64,000 nt of DNA from Cricetomys ansorgei (Eukaryota; Chordata; Mammalia; Rodentia; Nesomyidae), in NCBI GenBank assembly GCA_026225945.1, contig JAMJFZ010001815.1, positions 1,042,501-1,106,500 on the forward strand, written 5' to 3'. This document shows positions 22,770-34,865 of this stretch, one piece after another. The notes below the pieces were generated by a model. It was not told where the DNA came from. It did not search any database and saw only the letters and a list, made by a program, of their open reading frames with translations. The translations under genes and the position numbers were made by a program. Position 1 is the stretch's first letter; every line of letters begins with the position of its first letter.

Positions 22770-25685
22770 TCAGACCAATCCCTGTAGGCAGAATAGTAGA
22801 GCTCAGGGCCATGTGTGGCTTTCAGGGACAATGAGGCACTGGTCAAGTGTCACAGGCTAGCTAGGTACCTGGTGCCCCAGCTGCCTGACTCTGGCAAAGC
22901 ACTGGTTCCCTGAGCCTTGGAGTCTTTATCTGTAAAATGGGTTATAATGTCAACCTCTGGAGCCGGGGCTGTGACGTTGAGGCTGTGCAGGCAGTGGATT
23001 AGCATGGTGCTAGACACAGGAAACCCCAAGATATACAATAGGGATGAACTCCCCATCCCACCAACTGGCAGGACACGAAGGGGCACAGCTAGCCCGGAGC
23101 TCTGCACAGCACTGCTGGACAAAGCAATACAAACAAGGGGCCTCAATTCGCCAACTAGTTCTGTCCCACACCCCAAGGCCCAGCAGGATAGTTTAGAGTC
23201 ACAAGGTAGACTGCTCTTTCCAAACTACAAAACAGATGCATCTGAAGCTACCCATCAAGGGCTGCTGGTGGTCCCAATCAAAGGAGGGTTGCGTGACTCC
23301 TCCTTCCCAAGATCATGATCTAGCAGTACCAGCAGAGGCTCCATGAGGGCCGGGCTGCAATGTAGACCAAAGGGAGTAGGCTCACCTCTTTCAAGAGCTC
23401 AGCACACCTCCCTGCAAGTAGGGACAGCATGTGGTACAGTCAGGAGGACACCCAGACCTCATCATTGCCAGCAACCTCCCCAGGTGCTGTGCTCACCATG
23501 TCGGGCCAGCATGTAAAGACCTTGGTCTGCTGTCATCTCCCGGAACTTCCAGAAGCCCAGCTCATCCTCACTCTCAAGGCTCCGAGCTGTTGGGCACAGC
23601 AGAGCTGGGCTGGTAGCCCGAAGGAAGGTGGCCCCAGGGCAGGGTCCCAACCCAGGCCGAACTTACTGAAGTACTTGAGCACATGGAAATTTCTGCCCTG
23701 CCAGAGCAAGGACAACCTCAGAATGGTGTAGTGCACATAGTCCGTGTCCAGCACGAAGATCTCCCTGTGGCCTTCAGGAATTAGTGGCAAGGTTAGGGAG
23801 CCTTGCTCAGACCTGAACACTCCAGGGGACTGGTCCTGAAGGCTAGATCTTCAGAATCTAACTCCCGTTTCTGCCTACTGCCTGTAACATCCTGGAAGAC
23901 AACTTCTGAAGGTCAACCCGATACACTAGGAGAGATGAGAGGCCTGAGATCCAGGGTCTGAGAATCCCAGGAAGGACATAAGGAGCCAGGGGGAGATAGT
24001 AACCAAGGCCAGGCAGTTCAACTTCAACAACAAGGCGACAATACTTACCAGGAAAATCAAATGTCCCCATAGTGTCTCTTTCTAAACCCATCGATGTTTC
24101 TGTCACACAGCTTCCTGAGCTGAAAAGCAAAACAGTGTTTGTTAAGAACTGACAGGCTGCATTCCACCTGATGGACACATTCTTGCATAGGACATACCTT
24201 CAGAAAGGTTGCTGGCAGGTTAGGGAGCACCCTGGAGCCTAGGGTCCTCAGGGAAGGGGCCATGCATGGGGCAGGGCTGCCCGAGCCTCTCACCCTCAGG
24301 GAGCCAGCTACCTCAACCCACATTGTCTTATAAGCCAGTAGGGCTTTCTGTAAAATCCTTGCTTATATTTTGGCATAAATGCAGATCTGGGAGCCTGAGA
24401 TCTAGTTTCTCTAGGGTTGGAGGGCAAGCAGGTGGACATGGGGCAGGCTAGTCCATATATTGATGATCTCACCACTACAAGAGGTACAGCCTGTACTGTC
24501 TTCCTCCCCATTTGGGGATGTCCCACCCAGGCCTCTTACTTGTTATACACAGCCTTCACAGTCATGTTCCTCCCATTGAAGGTGAGGAACAAGCCCTCTA
24601 CCCTCTTTTGAGTCTTCAGCACCAGGTTTTGTTCAGAAGCCACAGCCACTTCCTTCCAGAAACCTGCAATCTAGAGAACAGAACTAGAAGAATCCCTGGC
24701 TCTGAGAAGCCAAGTCAAACTGGGTTTCCAGTCCCTGGGCGATGGACGGTACTTCAGGAACTCTCCGGCAGGGAGTGGGTGGGCTCTGAGAGGTCAACAT
24801 ATAGTCATGAGACTGGGAGGCCTCTTGTCCTCAGCTGAGTTTTCCTTCCTGAGGACCCTTCAGGACACAAAGACAGAAATGTCCCTTCCGGAAGATATAG
24901 AGAAACAAGGCTAACTCCTAGTCTGGCAGGAGACCTTTCCAACAGGGATGTGGGAAGCAAGCATCCAGGCCTACAGCCAGCACACTGAACCAAGCATGGG
25001 TCTACCAACCTCGGCCTTCCTGAGGTTGTGCTCTCCTGTAGCAGCAATGCTCCCAGAGCACAGGACAGCACCTGAAACTTTTAGAAACTGGTTACTGCTG
25101 CAAGAGAACAGAATCTGTGTCCTCCAAAGCCTGGCCGCTCTGAGTTTGCAATGTGAGCCTGACAGTCCCAAGAAGGACTGGGGGCATGGAAGGAGGAACT
25201 CAGTTAACAAGCAGTCCACTCTGGAGAAGTCCACTTCTGGCTCCACAGTGCACGGGAACCCTGTGAATCAGGGAGCAGGAATGGACCCCAAATCTGTAAA
25301 CCACAAAGGACCCAGAGGTGACCGACCTGAGGACAGCAACTACTGCCCAGACACAGGTGGCACAGGAGAGGACTCAGAGAAAGGAGAGGTCCACGGAGCT
25401 CAGAGCCCCACTAGGGCCCTGTGGCTGCCTGCCCTCTTAGGAATGGGAGCCTCAAGAGTGGGCCCTGCCCCTGCCGGCTGTGCTGTAGCCAACTCAGCGT
25501 TGGATGGAAGGGGATGGAAGGGGAGGTTGCACACTCCACCCTCCCTGTCCAGTTCCTCATTAAGCCCCAGTAGTGCCTCCAAGCTAGGAAGAAAGAGGCA
25601 CCTTCTCAGGCACTATCTTCTCCTTTGTAGACACTGCCTGCAGCAGAAAGAGTCCCCAGATGGTGCTCAGCAGCCTGGCTTCCAT
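22770..25685 (-). CDS. Lcn8: Lipocalin 8 (epididymal)
   Basis: Secreted epididymal lipocalin implicated in sperm maturation. Coding exons: 25602-25685 (MEARLLSTIWGLFLLQAVST signal peptide, then EKIVPEK), 24540-24670 (IAGFWKEVAVASEQNLVLK, with the GxW motif), 24049-24119 (NSGSCVTETSMGLERDT), 23667-23771 (GHREIFVLDTDY, LWQGRNFHVLKYF), 23497-23586 (TRSLESEDELGFWKFREMT), 23386-23411 (GRCAELLKE) and 22770-22781 (GLV stop). This gives 172 codons plus stop, close to human LCN8, whose GRCAELLKEGLV end it reproduces. Every junction is GT-AG with conserved phase. The Cys in exon 3 (GSC) and exon 6 (GRC) form the family disulphide. A TATA box lies 44 bases upstream and AATAAA about 80 nt downstream, so the gene looks intact. 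Confidence 0.96.
22860..23035. repeat. MIR SINE in the last Lcn8 intron
   Basis: gagccttggagtctttatct, gtaaaatgggttataatgtc and gtggattagcatggtgctag follow the MIR core. It matches the MIR at 16440-16615 in position and neighbours. Confidence 0.75.
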
Positions 25686-25728
25686 CTCAGGGCCTGGCCT
25701 GTGGCTTCTGCTTATGGAGGGCACTGGC

Positions 25729-25736
25729 TTTATATC
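25729..25736 (-). promoter_or_regulatory. Lcn8 TATA box
   Basis: tttatatc on the plus strand reads GATATAAA on the gene strand, 44 bases upstream of the Lcn8 ATG. Confidence 0.7.
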
Positions 25737-26156
25737 TGGAGGGTGTGCAAGCATGCGCAACCACCCAGAGAACGTCAACGGGAAAAGCTCAGAGACTTGA
25801 GTTCTGCTCAAAAGCTATCAACCCACATCCAGAGAGAGGCTGGACCAAGCCAGGATGGCAGCCAAGCTGCTTCCATTCTAGTAATGTGGACAGTGGTGGG
25901 TCGTGCCATGAGACCGCTCCAACCAACCCCAGTCCCACCCTCTGGATGGCGACCTGGGCAACCTACTTTACCTCAGTTTCCCCAGTTGTAACAATAAATT
26001 TAAAAACAACAGCAAAATATTGAACTGGGCATGGAGTCCTGGGCCAACTCCCAGGATTCTCACTTCCTGCAACATCTTCCACTCCTGGGACCACCCTCCA
26101 CTCTGTCTATGACCTCTCTTGGCTGCAAGCTTCAAAGAAGTCCTATATAGTGACAT

Positions 26157-26188
<32 letters not shown>
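26157..26188. repeat. (TG)n microsatellite
   Basis: About 15 TG units within the Lcn8-Lcn15 gap. Confidence 0.95.
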
Positions 26189-26338
26189 CTTGTTGTGGGG
26201 GAGGTGTGCATATATTCACATGGCTGTGGAAGCCAGAAGCCGACCTCAGGTGTTGCTCCATGGTTATCATTCACTTTTTGTTCCGTTTTGCTTTGTTAGT
26301 GAGTTAGCTAGCCAGTTAATTGGTTTATTGGTACTAAT

Positions 26339-26545
26339 TTTTTTTTTTTGAGACAGAGTCTCTGACTAACCTAGAGCTTGTTGAGTAGTCTAGGTGCCTA
26401 GTCAGTGAGCCCAAGAGATCCACCTATCTCTGTCTACCAGCACTACACCACGTGATTTTAAATACGCACCACCATGCCTGGCTTTTTACATGGGTTCTGA
26501 GGAAAGCTCTTTACGAACTGAGCTACCTCCCCAGCCCCAATGACA
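26339..26545 (-). repeat. B4-type SINE
   Basis: Poly-T, gagacagagtctctgactaa, ccaagagatccacctatctc, ccatgcctggctttttacat and aactgagctacctccccagc are in the B4/RSINE order, minus orientation. Confidence 0.8.
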
Positions 26546-26549
26546 CAGT

Positions 26550-28119
26550 TTTTAAATATATGAAACAAGCATCTTTCAGGCCACAGGGAATTATTTTTAA
26601 GACAGGTAACTTATTTTCAAAACCAACTTTATTTGTGATCAATATTGAAGCCTCTCACTCTCAGAAAAAGCTAAAAGGAATTAAATTAAATTAATAGACA
26701 ATTGTCTATTTCCTTCAAATAAAAAGAAAAGAGACAGGACCAACTGGTACCACAAAGCACCTTGGGTGAAAAGCTCTCCCTTGACTGGCACCCCCAAAAG
26801 GACTTAGTCACCTTGTAGCCCATCTTTCTAGCTCCCAGCTTGTACAGCAGAGGGGCAAGTGCTGTGTGGCTGGGAGGGGCCCCAGGAAACCCAAAACACC
26901 TCTACCCAGGTCAGTTTCACTCACCCTCTAGGAGTGGTCTTCAATCTTGAGGACCCAACCTGGAGCTGCTCAAGGCTTGGACAGCTCACAGGGAGGTGGC
27001 GGCCACTGAAGCTTACCCTCCAGAGGAAGCCCGGTTACAGAAGACACTAGGGTGGGCTGCCAGGAAGGTGTAAGGGATGAGTGAGAAGAGGAAGCACACT
27101 GAGTGCCACTGGGGACCATCCAAAGACCTTGAGGCACCAGGAGGGAAACTGAGGACCACTAGTCCCAGCAACAGGCTGAGAAACCAGGGTCCCTGGGGAC
27201 GCAGAGATAGGATTGGCTGGCAGGAGGGAGAAAAGGGGAAGTGGAGTGGGTGGCATCTGGTTCTCTGGGTGACCAGGACAGGATGAAGGCAGAGCCTGTG
27301 AGGGCTGATTGCATCTGCTTCTTGTTTTCTGAGGACCACAGACGCTGATGAGCAATGGACCAGAACTCCAATACCTTCCTAATCCCCACGCCTGGCCCTT
27401 TGAAGTGTGAGAACTAGATCCATTAGAACAATGGGGTTCTGTGAGTTGAAGACAAGAGCAGTGATGGCCCCTGGGGAGGGACCTCCGCACCTCACATCTC
27501 ATCCAAGAGCAGTGTAGAGCCTACACCATGGGGCTGACTTCACCCCCATGTTGGCCCAGGTGTGAGCTTCAGTAGCTTGCCCAGCCTCTGTGCTTCAGTG
27601 TCTTGATCTGAGAAACAAGACTGGAAGGAGCTAGTTACATTTGTCCTGGAGGTCTGTCATGGAATACACAAGACCGAAAGCCATGCAAGGTCCAAGAGCA
27701 CACTGGCTACTACCCTGACCCATTTTTCAGGCTCCCAGAGGTCAAACAATTTGCCCAAGATCACAGCAGTGGTGGGAAGCAAAACTCTGACAAACCCAGC
27801 CCCGTGGTCCTCCTGCTGTTCCAGCTCCAGCTCCTACATCCAACCAGTGAGAGCCAAAGGACTTGATTTCCAGGACCCATCTCCACAATACACCTCAGTT
27901 TCACCAAAGACACTATGAACCCATGGGAAACCATACGCTGGGCTTAGTTTCCCCTGTGGATGCAGCAACTTCCCTGCACCCAATTTAAATGAAACCTCCT
28001 AGCTCCTCTCCCAGGAGAACCCTAAATAGCCAGAGTCCACTTCAGTCTTTTCTGGGAGGCTGTGACCAAGACAGGGTCCACTGTGCCCTGCCCAGGGGCA
28101 TCTCCAAAGGTGCAAGGAG
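26550..28119. other. Lcn15 downstream gap with MIR-like sequence
   Basis: No gene is seen. The part at 27560-27830 has MIR-like phrases (tgcttcagtgtcttgatctg, ggtcaaacaatttgcccaag, gatcacagcagtggtgg). Confidence 0.45.
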
Positions 28120-28139
28120 TCATGGGGCTGCAGAATCTG

Positions 28140-28145
28140 TTTATT
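28140..28145 (-). terminator. Lcn15 poly(A) signal
   Basis: AATAAA on the gene strand within the candidate last exon that begins at 28293. Confidence 0.75.
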
Positions 28146-28288
28146 GGGTAGAAGGGGAAGGGCAGAGTAGGGGCATAGTGGGGAAAGAGGTAGGGCCCAG
28201 GGTGACCCCAAGAGTCATGTGCCTCACTCAGCTCCTAAGGTCACGGTGAGATTGACTGGTTCTGGTCTTGAGGTTGTCTGCTCCAAGT

Positions 28289-31200
28289 TCATCCTACACA
28301 ACAAGGGCACAGTCACTCCCCGCAAGCTAAGCACTGTCCCCAAGGCTGCCAACCCACAAAGGCAAGGAAAGATAAGAATTTTGTCACCAAAGCTTCTGTA
28401 AACCTTCAGACACCTCACACATCCACTGCTGTCCCTGGCCCCAGCGTAGAGATTCCTTTCAATGGCGCCTGCCCGGAGACCTTGAAGACCCTGAGTCTCT
28501 CACTATTACAGGAGTAGTAACCCTAGGCTCTGCCAGACCCTGGGATTGGATAGAGGGACCAAAGTGACAGCAAAGTCCCAAGAATGATTTGGCATTGATT
28601 CTATCCCCTTATATCTCCAAAACCTCCTGATGATGGAGGCATAAGTAAGCTCGTCAGGGCCGTTTAGATCCACGGAAAGTCAAAACAGCACACATGCTCC
28701 CACCTAGCCCCTGGGGTAAGCAGGCAGGGAGAAGGGAATAATCAGAGGCCTATGATGAGTTGCAAAGTACCAAGATATAGGGAACTGGGAGGGTAGGAAA
28801 ATAACGAGAGGGTTGCAGGTTTGAAGAAACACCACAAATGTCTGTCTCCACCATACCAGGGTAAGCCATAAGGGTGTCACCTCCAACCCCCTAGATGCAG
28901 GTGACTGTCACACATTTACAAGTCATCTACTACTTGTGATTTTGTGAGTACCAAAATTGTTAGAAATGAGCTTGAGCAGGATCTGAGCAGCTTTCTGCTA
29001 CGGTTTGGTTGGGTAGGTCTCCCCAAGAACCTACCTGCATTGATTTCAAAGGCTTCTTTCTAATCTAGCTCAACACTGTAGTGGGCCAGTAAATGGAGTT
29101 GTCAGTTCTGGCTTCATGGGGTTCTTGGGAATAGGATGATACAATTGCAGAAGAAGGTACAAGCCTTGGGGAAGGAGCTCAGAGGCAAGGAAGACACGGG
29201 GTACACTGGACTGAAAGTACCCCTCCACCCAGAACCTCCAAATGAGATCTTATTGGAAGACAAGGTTTCTGCAGACATACTGGTTAGGGTCAGATGATAT
29301 GGACATGATATTATCCTAAGATTAGGGTAGTTCTAATCCAAAGGCAGGCATCCTTATGGAAGAAAGGATTCACACACAGGTCGGCAGGGGAAGGCAGATC
29401 CTAGAGAGATGAGGCCAAGAAAAAGCTGCCCAGGATGGAAGACACCACCAGACCTGAGAGGGACTCAGGCAAGAGCCATCTGCCAGTCTCCACACATCTG
29501 GGTTCCTGACTTTAGCCTCCTGGACTGGGAGAGAACCCTTTCTGACTCTTTGCCCTGGCTTATTGTGGTAACCCAGGAAACCAGGGCAGGCTTGTCCACA
29601 AGACATGTCTAAGCTACAGCCAGAAGCATGAGGCTCGACAGGCAGAAGGGACAGCAGATTTCAGCGATGAGATGAAGGTGCCAAGGGTCTTGCCATCCCA
29701 AGCTCAGCAGAGCACTCACCCTGTGTCCAGCCTTGGGGTGTTGGCACTGGTCAGTGGGGATGCCTGAGTACTTCCTTGCTCGGGGAAGCACACATCTGTG
29801 CGAGGAAGAGCACTATGATTTTCCTCCCCTCCCTCAGCCACAGCCCCTGGGTGCTTGGGTCCTGCTCAGTCCCACAATCCCCACAGAGGTGGCTAGAGGA
29901 CCATACCTATCAGGAGCACCTTGCCTATGCTAAGTATAAAAGAGGGGCTAGTGCAGGGCAGACCACCTACACCCTCCAGAACTGAAGGGATGACCCAGCT
30001 GTGTGATCTGGTGGAACAGCTCAACCTAGGTACCTGATTTGGGCAGCATGACCATCATGTTATCCAGGAGTCCCAACGTTGGGTAGAAGTCGCGAAAGGC
30101 CTTCAAGGCCTGGGGACTTGGGTCCTGGGTCCTGCCTGCAGCAAAGCAGGGGTTATGTGAAGTCCAGCCATTCACAGTGGCTGTGGCAGAGGCAAGAGAG
30201 GACTGGGTAGAGAGTCTCCTAGCCTCATATTGCTTCCTGGAGCCCTGGTAGCGAGGCTGCTGGTTGTGTACTCTCTCTGTACAAAATCTATCCAGGGCTG
30301 GGCTTTGTCTCTCTCTCTCTCACACACACACACACATACACACACACACACACACACCACATGCACACATGTCCCTGTTTCACAGCCTCTCCTCATTTCA
30401 CAAAAGTGTTAAGGTCCTTAGGGAGGCTGGGGTGGCCAGGCTAATGTCCACCCTAAGCCCTGTTTCTTCAGGTATCTTTCCCTATAGCTTTCCCACCAGC
30501 CCCCAGTGCTCATCTCTCAATTTTGGGAAATGGGGAAAATTAGAGTCAGCCCCAGTCTAAGGGTTCAGACAGGAATGTTATCAAGGAAAGAAGGATTCCC
30601 ACCCTAAAGAGGGGCAGTGCTGTGTCTCTGTTGCTGGTCCTCAGGGACCCCTCCCAGAAAACCCTTCCTGGTCAGCTGGGGGGCGGGGGTCTCCCCTGCC
30701 ACACTCTATTGCCCGTCTCCTCCTACTGCCCACCATCCCTGTCTGCACCAGGCTGTCCCAGATTGATGAGGTGGGGACAAGGACAAGGTAGAGCAGGTCC
30801 TAAGGTAGGGTAGTCCCAAGCATGACCTAAAGGGGGCAAGGAAGGAGCGGGGAGAAGTTGACTACCGCCAGAGCAGAGGTGGGTTCTGGGGAAAGCTGCG
30901 GGGAATGAGGGGGCAGGGGACACGAGATGGGAGGTGGGCCAGGGGCAGGGGAAGTGCAGGCCTCTCACTGTAGAGCTGCACCATGGTGCTGAGCACGCCT
31001 TCCAGCTCCTTGTAGATGTAGACCACTGCGAAGGAGCTGTAGTCGGTTTCAGAGATGCGCACGTCCAGGTAGGTCAGGGCTGCAGAGGAAGGGGCGCAGG
31101 CGCAGGCGGCTAAGGCACGGACAGGGCTTAGGCCCGCCTCTGCTGTGCCACACAAGTGAAGCCCTGGAGAGGGTAGGTGTGGAGCTGGGGCTCCCCGCCC

Positions 31201-31912
31201 CCAGGGGTCCCTGATGCAAGCCCATCAGGAGCCTTCCCGATCCCCACAGGACCTACCTGGAACTCGGAAGTGCCCCTGGGACCCTACTCTCAGGTACTCA
31301 GCATCAGCTTGGTTACAGCCATCTGCCCTGGAGGGACATAGCCATCAATTCCTGAAAGAACACTGGCCCCCTCCCCAACCATCCAGCCCACAGGCTACTC
31401 ACCTTGGGAACTCCATGTGGACATTGAGGTCACCCTCCGCAGAGGCATTGACAGTGTTGATGGGCATCAGCATGTAATCCTTGCTCCCCAGAAAGACTTT
31501 GCAGTCGGACACCACGGCAACAACATACCAGAGGCCTGAGAACTGCAGGATAGCTCTGTGACTACAAGCCAGTGACCAGCACTCCGACCCCTTACCCAGA
31601 AATCCCAAGGGACGCCAAAGACCAGAGAAGCAGGAGCCTATTTGAGGTCACACAGTCAGGGTCTCTGCCAGGGTTGAGCTACTGATCACTTTGAGCCTCT
31701 GTTTCTCACTGTGGAGTGGCCCACGGATGGCCTGTGACCAGGTCTAAAGCATTCCCTGGCTAGTTTCAGCTGAGGTTCGGTTCCTCCCAACCCGAGCACA
31801 GCAGGAGACATAGTACCTTTTGGGCATCAAAGTCAGGCTGCAGTAAGACCTCAACCCGAGCCTCAGGCACCCAGAACAGCAGCAGTACCCAGCTCAGCAG
31901 GACTGGCCCCAT
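28289..31912 (-). CDS. Lcn15: Lipocalin 15
   Basis: Secreted lipocalin of unknown ligand. Coding exons: 31817-31912 (signal peptide MGPVLLSWVLLLFWVPEA, then EVLLQPDFDAQK), 31403-31542 (FSGLWYVVAVVSDCKVFLG, GxW motif), 31257-31327 (ADGCNQADAEYLRVGS), 30969-31079 (ALTYLDVRISETDYSSFAVV, TDY motif) and 30034-30135 (SRTQDPSPQALKAF, DFYPTLGL). All match human LCN15 as I know it. I infer exon 6 as 29772-29795 (DVCFPEQG, donor gtactc) because it supplies the expected second Cys and a phase-1 exit. Exon 7 starts at 28293 and ends at a TGA at 28289-28291. This gives 182 codons, against 184 in human. The exon 6-7 join is weaker than the rest. Intron 4 holds a (CT)(CA) tract at 30308-30358. There is no premature stop, so the gene looks functional. 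Confidence 0.9.
30308..30358. repeat. (CT)n-(CA)n microsatellite in Lcn15 intron 4
   Basis: A CT run passes into CA repeats with one TA interruption. Confidence 0.95.
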
Positions 31913-31968
31913 GGCTACACCTGCTCTCCAGCCCCGACACCCAAGTCCCCCAGCCCCAGTGGCGCCGG

Positions 31969-31976
31969 CTTTATAG
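31969..31976 (-). promoter_or_regulatory. Lcn15 TATA box
   Basis: ctttatag on the plus strand gives CTATAAAG on the gene strand, 57 bases upstream of the Lcn15 ATG. Confidence 0.75.
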
Positions 31977-33000
31977 ACCAGCACAACCCTGGGTTTGGGG
32001 TTGGAAAACGAGCAGAAGGCACCTTGGAAACCCAGGCTCTTTTGTCCATTGTGTGGCACAATCACTTGTGTGTCCCCGCTGGCCCCAGAGGTCACTTCCT
32101 GGAGGGCTCCAGACAGGCAGGCTCTCATCTGACACATCAGCAGAGGATTTGTCCTTAAACCTGCTGGGCATGTCACCAGTCACAGCCCCACATAACTGGC
32201 CACAGAGTGTGGCAAAGGCTTTCTCATGCTATCAGGACTTCCACCCCATACACCCCTGTCCACCCTCGAGCCTGCCGAGATACAGGGTACTACTGGGAAC
32301 AGGCAGGCTTGGGTTTGCCCTGCCAGTACTCTCACACACACACCCTAGGATTTTGGGTACCATCTGGTCCTCCCTCTGTCTCTCGTATCCAACTTGAGGC
32401 TGGGGTCTGGACCTCACTTTGGGGCACAGTTTGTTCCAGCACAGCTGTGAGGTAGCTCTGGGCACCCTGCCTCCAGATACTCCCCCCAGCTGGGCCTCCT
32501 GCAAGCAGGCCTGGGAAGGAGGGGCTGGGCAGCGCTTAGAGTGGATTATGGTATCAATGGCCACCTTATCACTAGTTTCGGAAGTGTGCAGGTGGGAACG
32601 CACATCAGGGAAGTACCGGGGCTGGTGAGGGCAGATCCGGGGAAGGGCTCACTAAGTGACCTTTGCCTCCACAGGGTACCTATGAACCCTGGCCTCTAAG
32701 CACACCACCAAGAACCCTCTAGTCAGGATCCAGGGCCCACTAGAGAGCTAGAGCCATAAGTCGTCCAGAGCAGACAAGACACTGTCTGAGAAACACCTTC
32801 AGTGTCCCTCAGAGAGGGAGGGACAGGGCCAAGGGCTTGACACTACTGAGACATTTCATGAGGTGCCAGCTTATCAATGTCACAGGATAGAGCATAGAAA
32901 GCCTTCCAAGAAAGGGTCACAAGGTACTGAAATCAAACTTTATGACAAACTTTCAAGACTCACTAATAAAAAGCAAGCCACACAGTCACCACAAAAAGGT
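31977..33000. other. Lcn15 upstream region, no gene seen
   Basis: Unique-looking sequence upstream of the Lcn15 promoter. No exon or known repeat is identified with confidence. Confidence 0.45.
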
Positions 33001-33009
33001 AAAAAAAAG

Positions 33010-33290
33010 ATTTGAGGACTGGGAAGATGGCTCAGATGGCTTGCCACACAAGCATGCTGACCTGAGTCTGGATCCCCAGAACCCAGGTGAAAAACTGGAC
33101 ACAGCAGTGAGTGTCTATAATCCTTGCACCAGAGAAGCAGAAGACAGGTTGGTCCCTGAAACTCCCTGGTCAGCTAGCCAAGGCAAATGGGTGAGTTCCA
33201 GGTTCAATGAGAGACCCTATCTCACAAGGCAAGGTAGGGAGACCCAGGGTTAGTCTCTGGTCTCAACATGCACACACACACAAACGTGCT
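33010..33290 (+). repeat. tRNA-derived SINE (B2/B3/B4 type)
   Basis: gaggactgggaagatggctc head and gatccccagaacccaggtg body. A minus-strand B3-type copy follows at about 33355-33522 (gccatgtgggtgcttggaat, ccactgaaccatctctcgaa). Confidence 0.75.
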
Positions 33291-33549
33291 TCGTCAATCA
33301 TCAGAGACATAGAAATGGACACCAGTTTGATATCCAGAATGGTTAACATTTTTAATAATTTATTTAATTTTATTTTATGAGCATTAGTGTGAAGGTATAA
33401 GACCCCTTGAAACAGGAGTTACAGACAATTCTGAGCTGCCATGTGGGTGCTTGGAATTGAACCCTAGTCCTCTAGAAGACAGCCAGTGCTCTTAACCACT
33501 GAACCATCTCTCGAACCCCCAGTTAAATTTTTTTTTAAACATTATCAAT

Positions 33550-33700
33550 GGAGCAGAGTGATGGTGGCGCACGCCTTTAATCTCAGCACTCAGGAGGCAG
33601 TTGCGGGCAGACCTCTGTGAGTTCAAGGCCAGCCTAGTCTACAGAGTGAGTTCCAGGACAGCCAGACTTACAACAGAGAAACCTGTCTTGAAAGAAGGAG
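33550..33700 (+). repeat. B1 SINE
   Basis: gatggtggcgcacgccttta, atctcagcactcaggaggca and gagttcaaggccagcctagt. It runs into a G/A-rich tract at 33697-33785. Confidence 0.9.
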
Positions 33701-33797
33701 GAGGAGCAGGAAGAGGAGGAGGAAGAGAGGAAGGGGGAAGGGGAAGGGGAGGGGGAGGGGGAAGGGGAGGGGAGGGAGAAAAAAAACCTTCCTCTCC

Positions 33798-33847
<50 letters not shown>
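33697..33847. repeat. Purine tract followed by (CA)n
   Basis: About 90 bases of almost pure purine (gaggaggaagagg and ggggaagggg units) are followed by about 24 CA units at 33800-33847. Such homopurine mirror sequence can form triplex DNA. Confidence 0.95.
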
Positions 33848-33848
<1 letters not shown>

Positions 33849-34059
33849 GTGAACTGAAAATGAACTTGCATGTCTGCAGGCCCCCACCTGCTCTCTCCTC
33901 CCTCAGTGGGTGTGCCCCAGGTATCTGCCTCACTGCCAGGGAACCCCTCCCCTGCCCCCTAGCTGCCACTGCACTGCCACCTGTGCTTCTGCTATGCAGC
34001 AAATCTATCCTTTCCCAGCAGCCTGAGCCCTCCAGCTGCCAGCTGTGTCTCAGGGCTAC

Positions 34060-34720
34060 TGCTTGGCTCCCTTACTACCCTGCTGGGGACCCTGGGGTCG
34101 TGGCCACCACACCCTGCATCCACCATGACCACTGGGGAGCTGGCACATTTCCTCTTTGCAGGAGTCTGACTCTTCGAGGTCAGGGAGCTCTGGGGCTTGA
34201 GATCCCCCATAGGAAATCTCCTCCCCTGCAACTTCCAGGGACCCCGCTCCCAGCTGCACAGGGTCCCCTAATCTGGTAGAGCAGCATAGCAGTGGCCCCA
34301 ACTAACACACATGACCTCAATCTGGGCCCCTCAACCCTCTCTAGACTAGCCAAATAAGTAGAAGAGCCACGAAGAGAAGGAGCAATGAAGAAGCACCAAG
34401 AACACCCCAGCTCCGCTGGGGGATATTTCCCTGCAGAGCTGCAACACTGGGTAAGCTTCTCCCCTTGGAGTAGAGAGGAGCTGAGCCAAGAGGAGTGGAG
34501 TTGTTATAACCTAAAACTCCAGCTCAGCTGGGACAGCCTTCTCTGCCTCAGGGCTTCAAGAGCTGTGTGGTTCCTAGCTTCCGGAATGTCAGGATACCTT
34601 CCCAGTGAGACAGCTTCCCCACCTCAGAACTGTGAGAGCCATGTGGTTCCTGAGCTCCCACTTTTCCATCCCGGTCCAAGAATAAAAACACTAACAATAT
34701 CCCCCAGTCCCTAATTCAGG
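34060..34720 (+). mobile_element. LTR fragment, inverted relative of the one at 52.2-53.0 kb
   Basis: Shared landmarks with the reverse complement of 52.2-53.0 kb: accctgctggggacc, ggcacattt, gccccaactaaca, gggatatttccc followed by gagctgcaaca, and ttctccccttggagta. It carries an AATAAA near 34681. The promoter (TATA) part present in the other copy is missing here. Confidence 0.7.
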
Positions 34721-34865
34721 ATCTGACATGAGAAGAACATAATGACGGACGGACAGAGTCACTGTGGCCTGCCGTGGCCGAAGTCTAGGGTCTCTTTAGC
34801 ACAGTAGCTCTTGCATCCAACCGGTCTTAGGTGGCAGCATCTTCCCTGGTCCGTGGGAGCAGATG

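Noticed and set aside
24948..25991. A 347-codon plus-strand open frame, the longest in the window
   Set aside because: It runs antisense across Lcn8 exon 1, its TATA box and intron 1, has no recognisable domain, and sits in GC-rich sequence where long open frames arise by chance.
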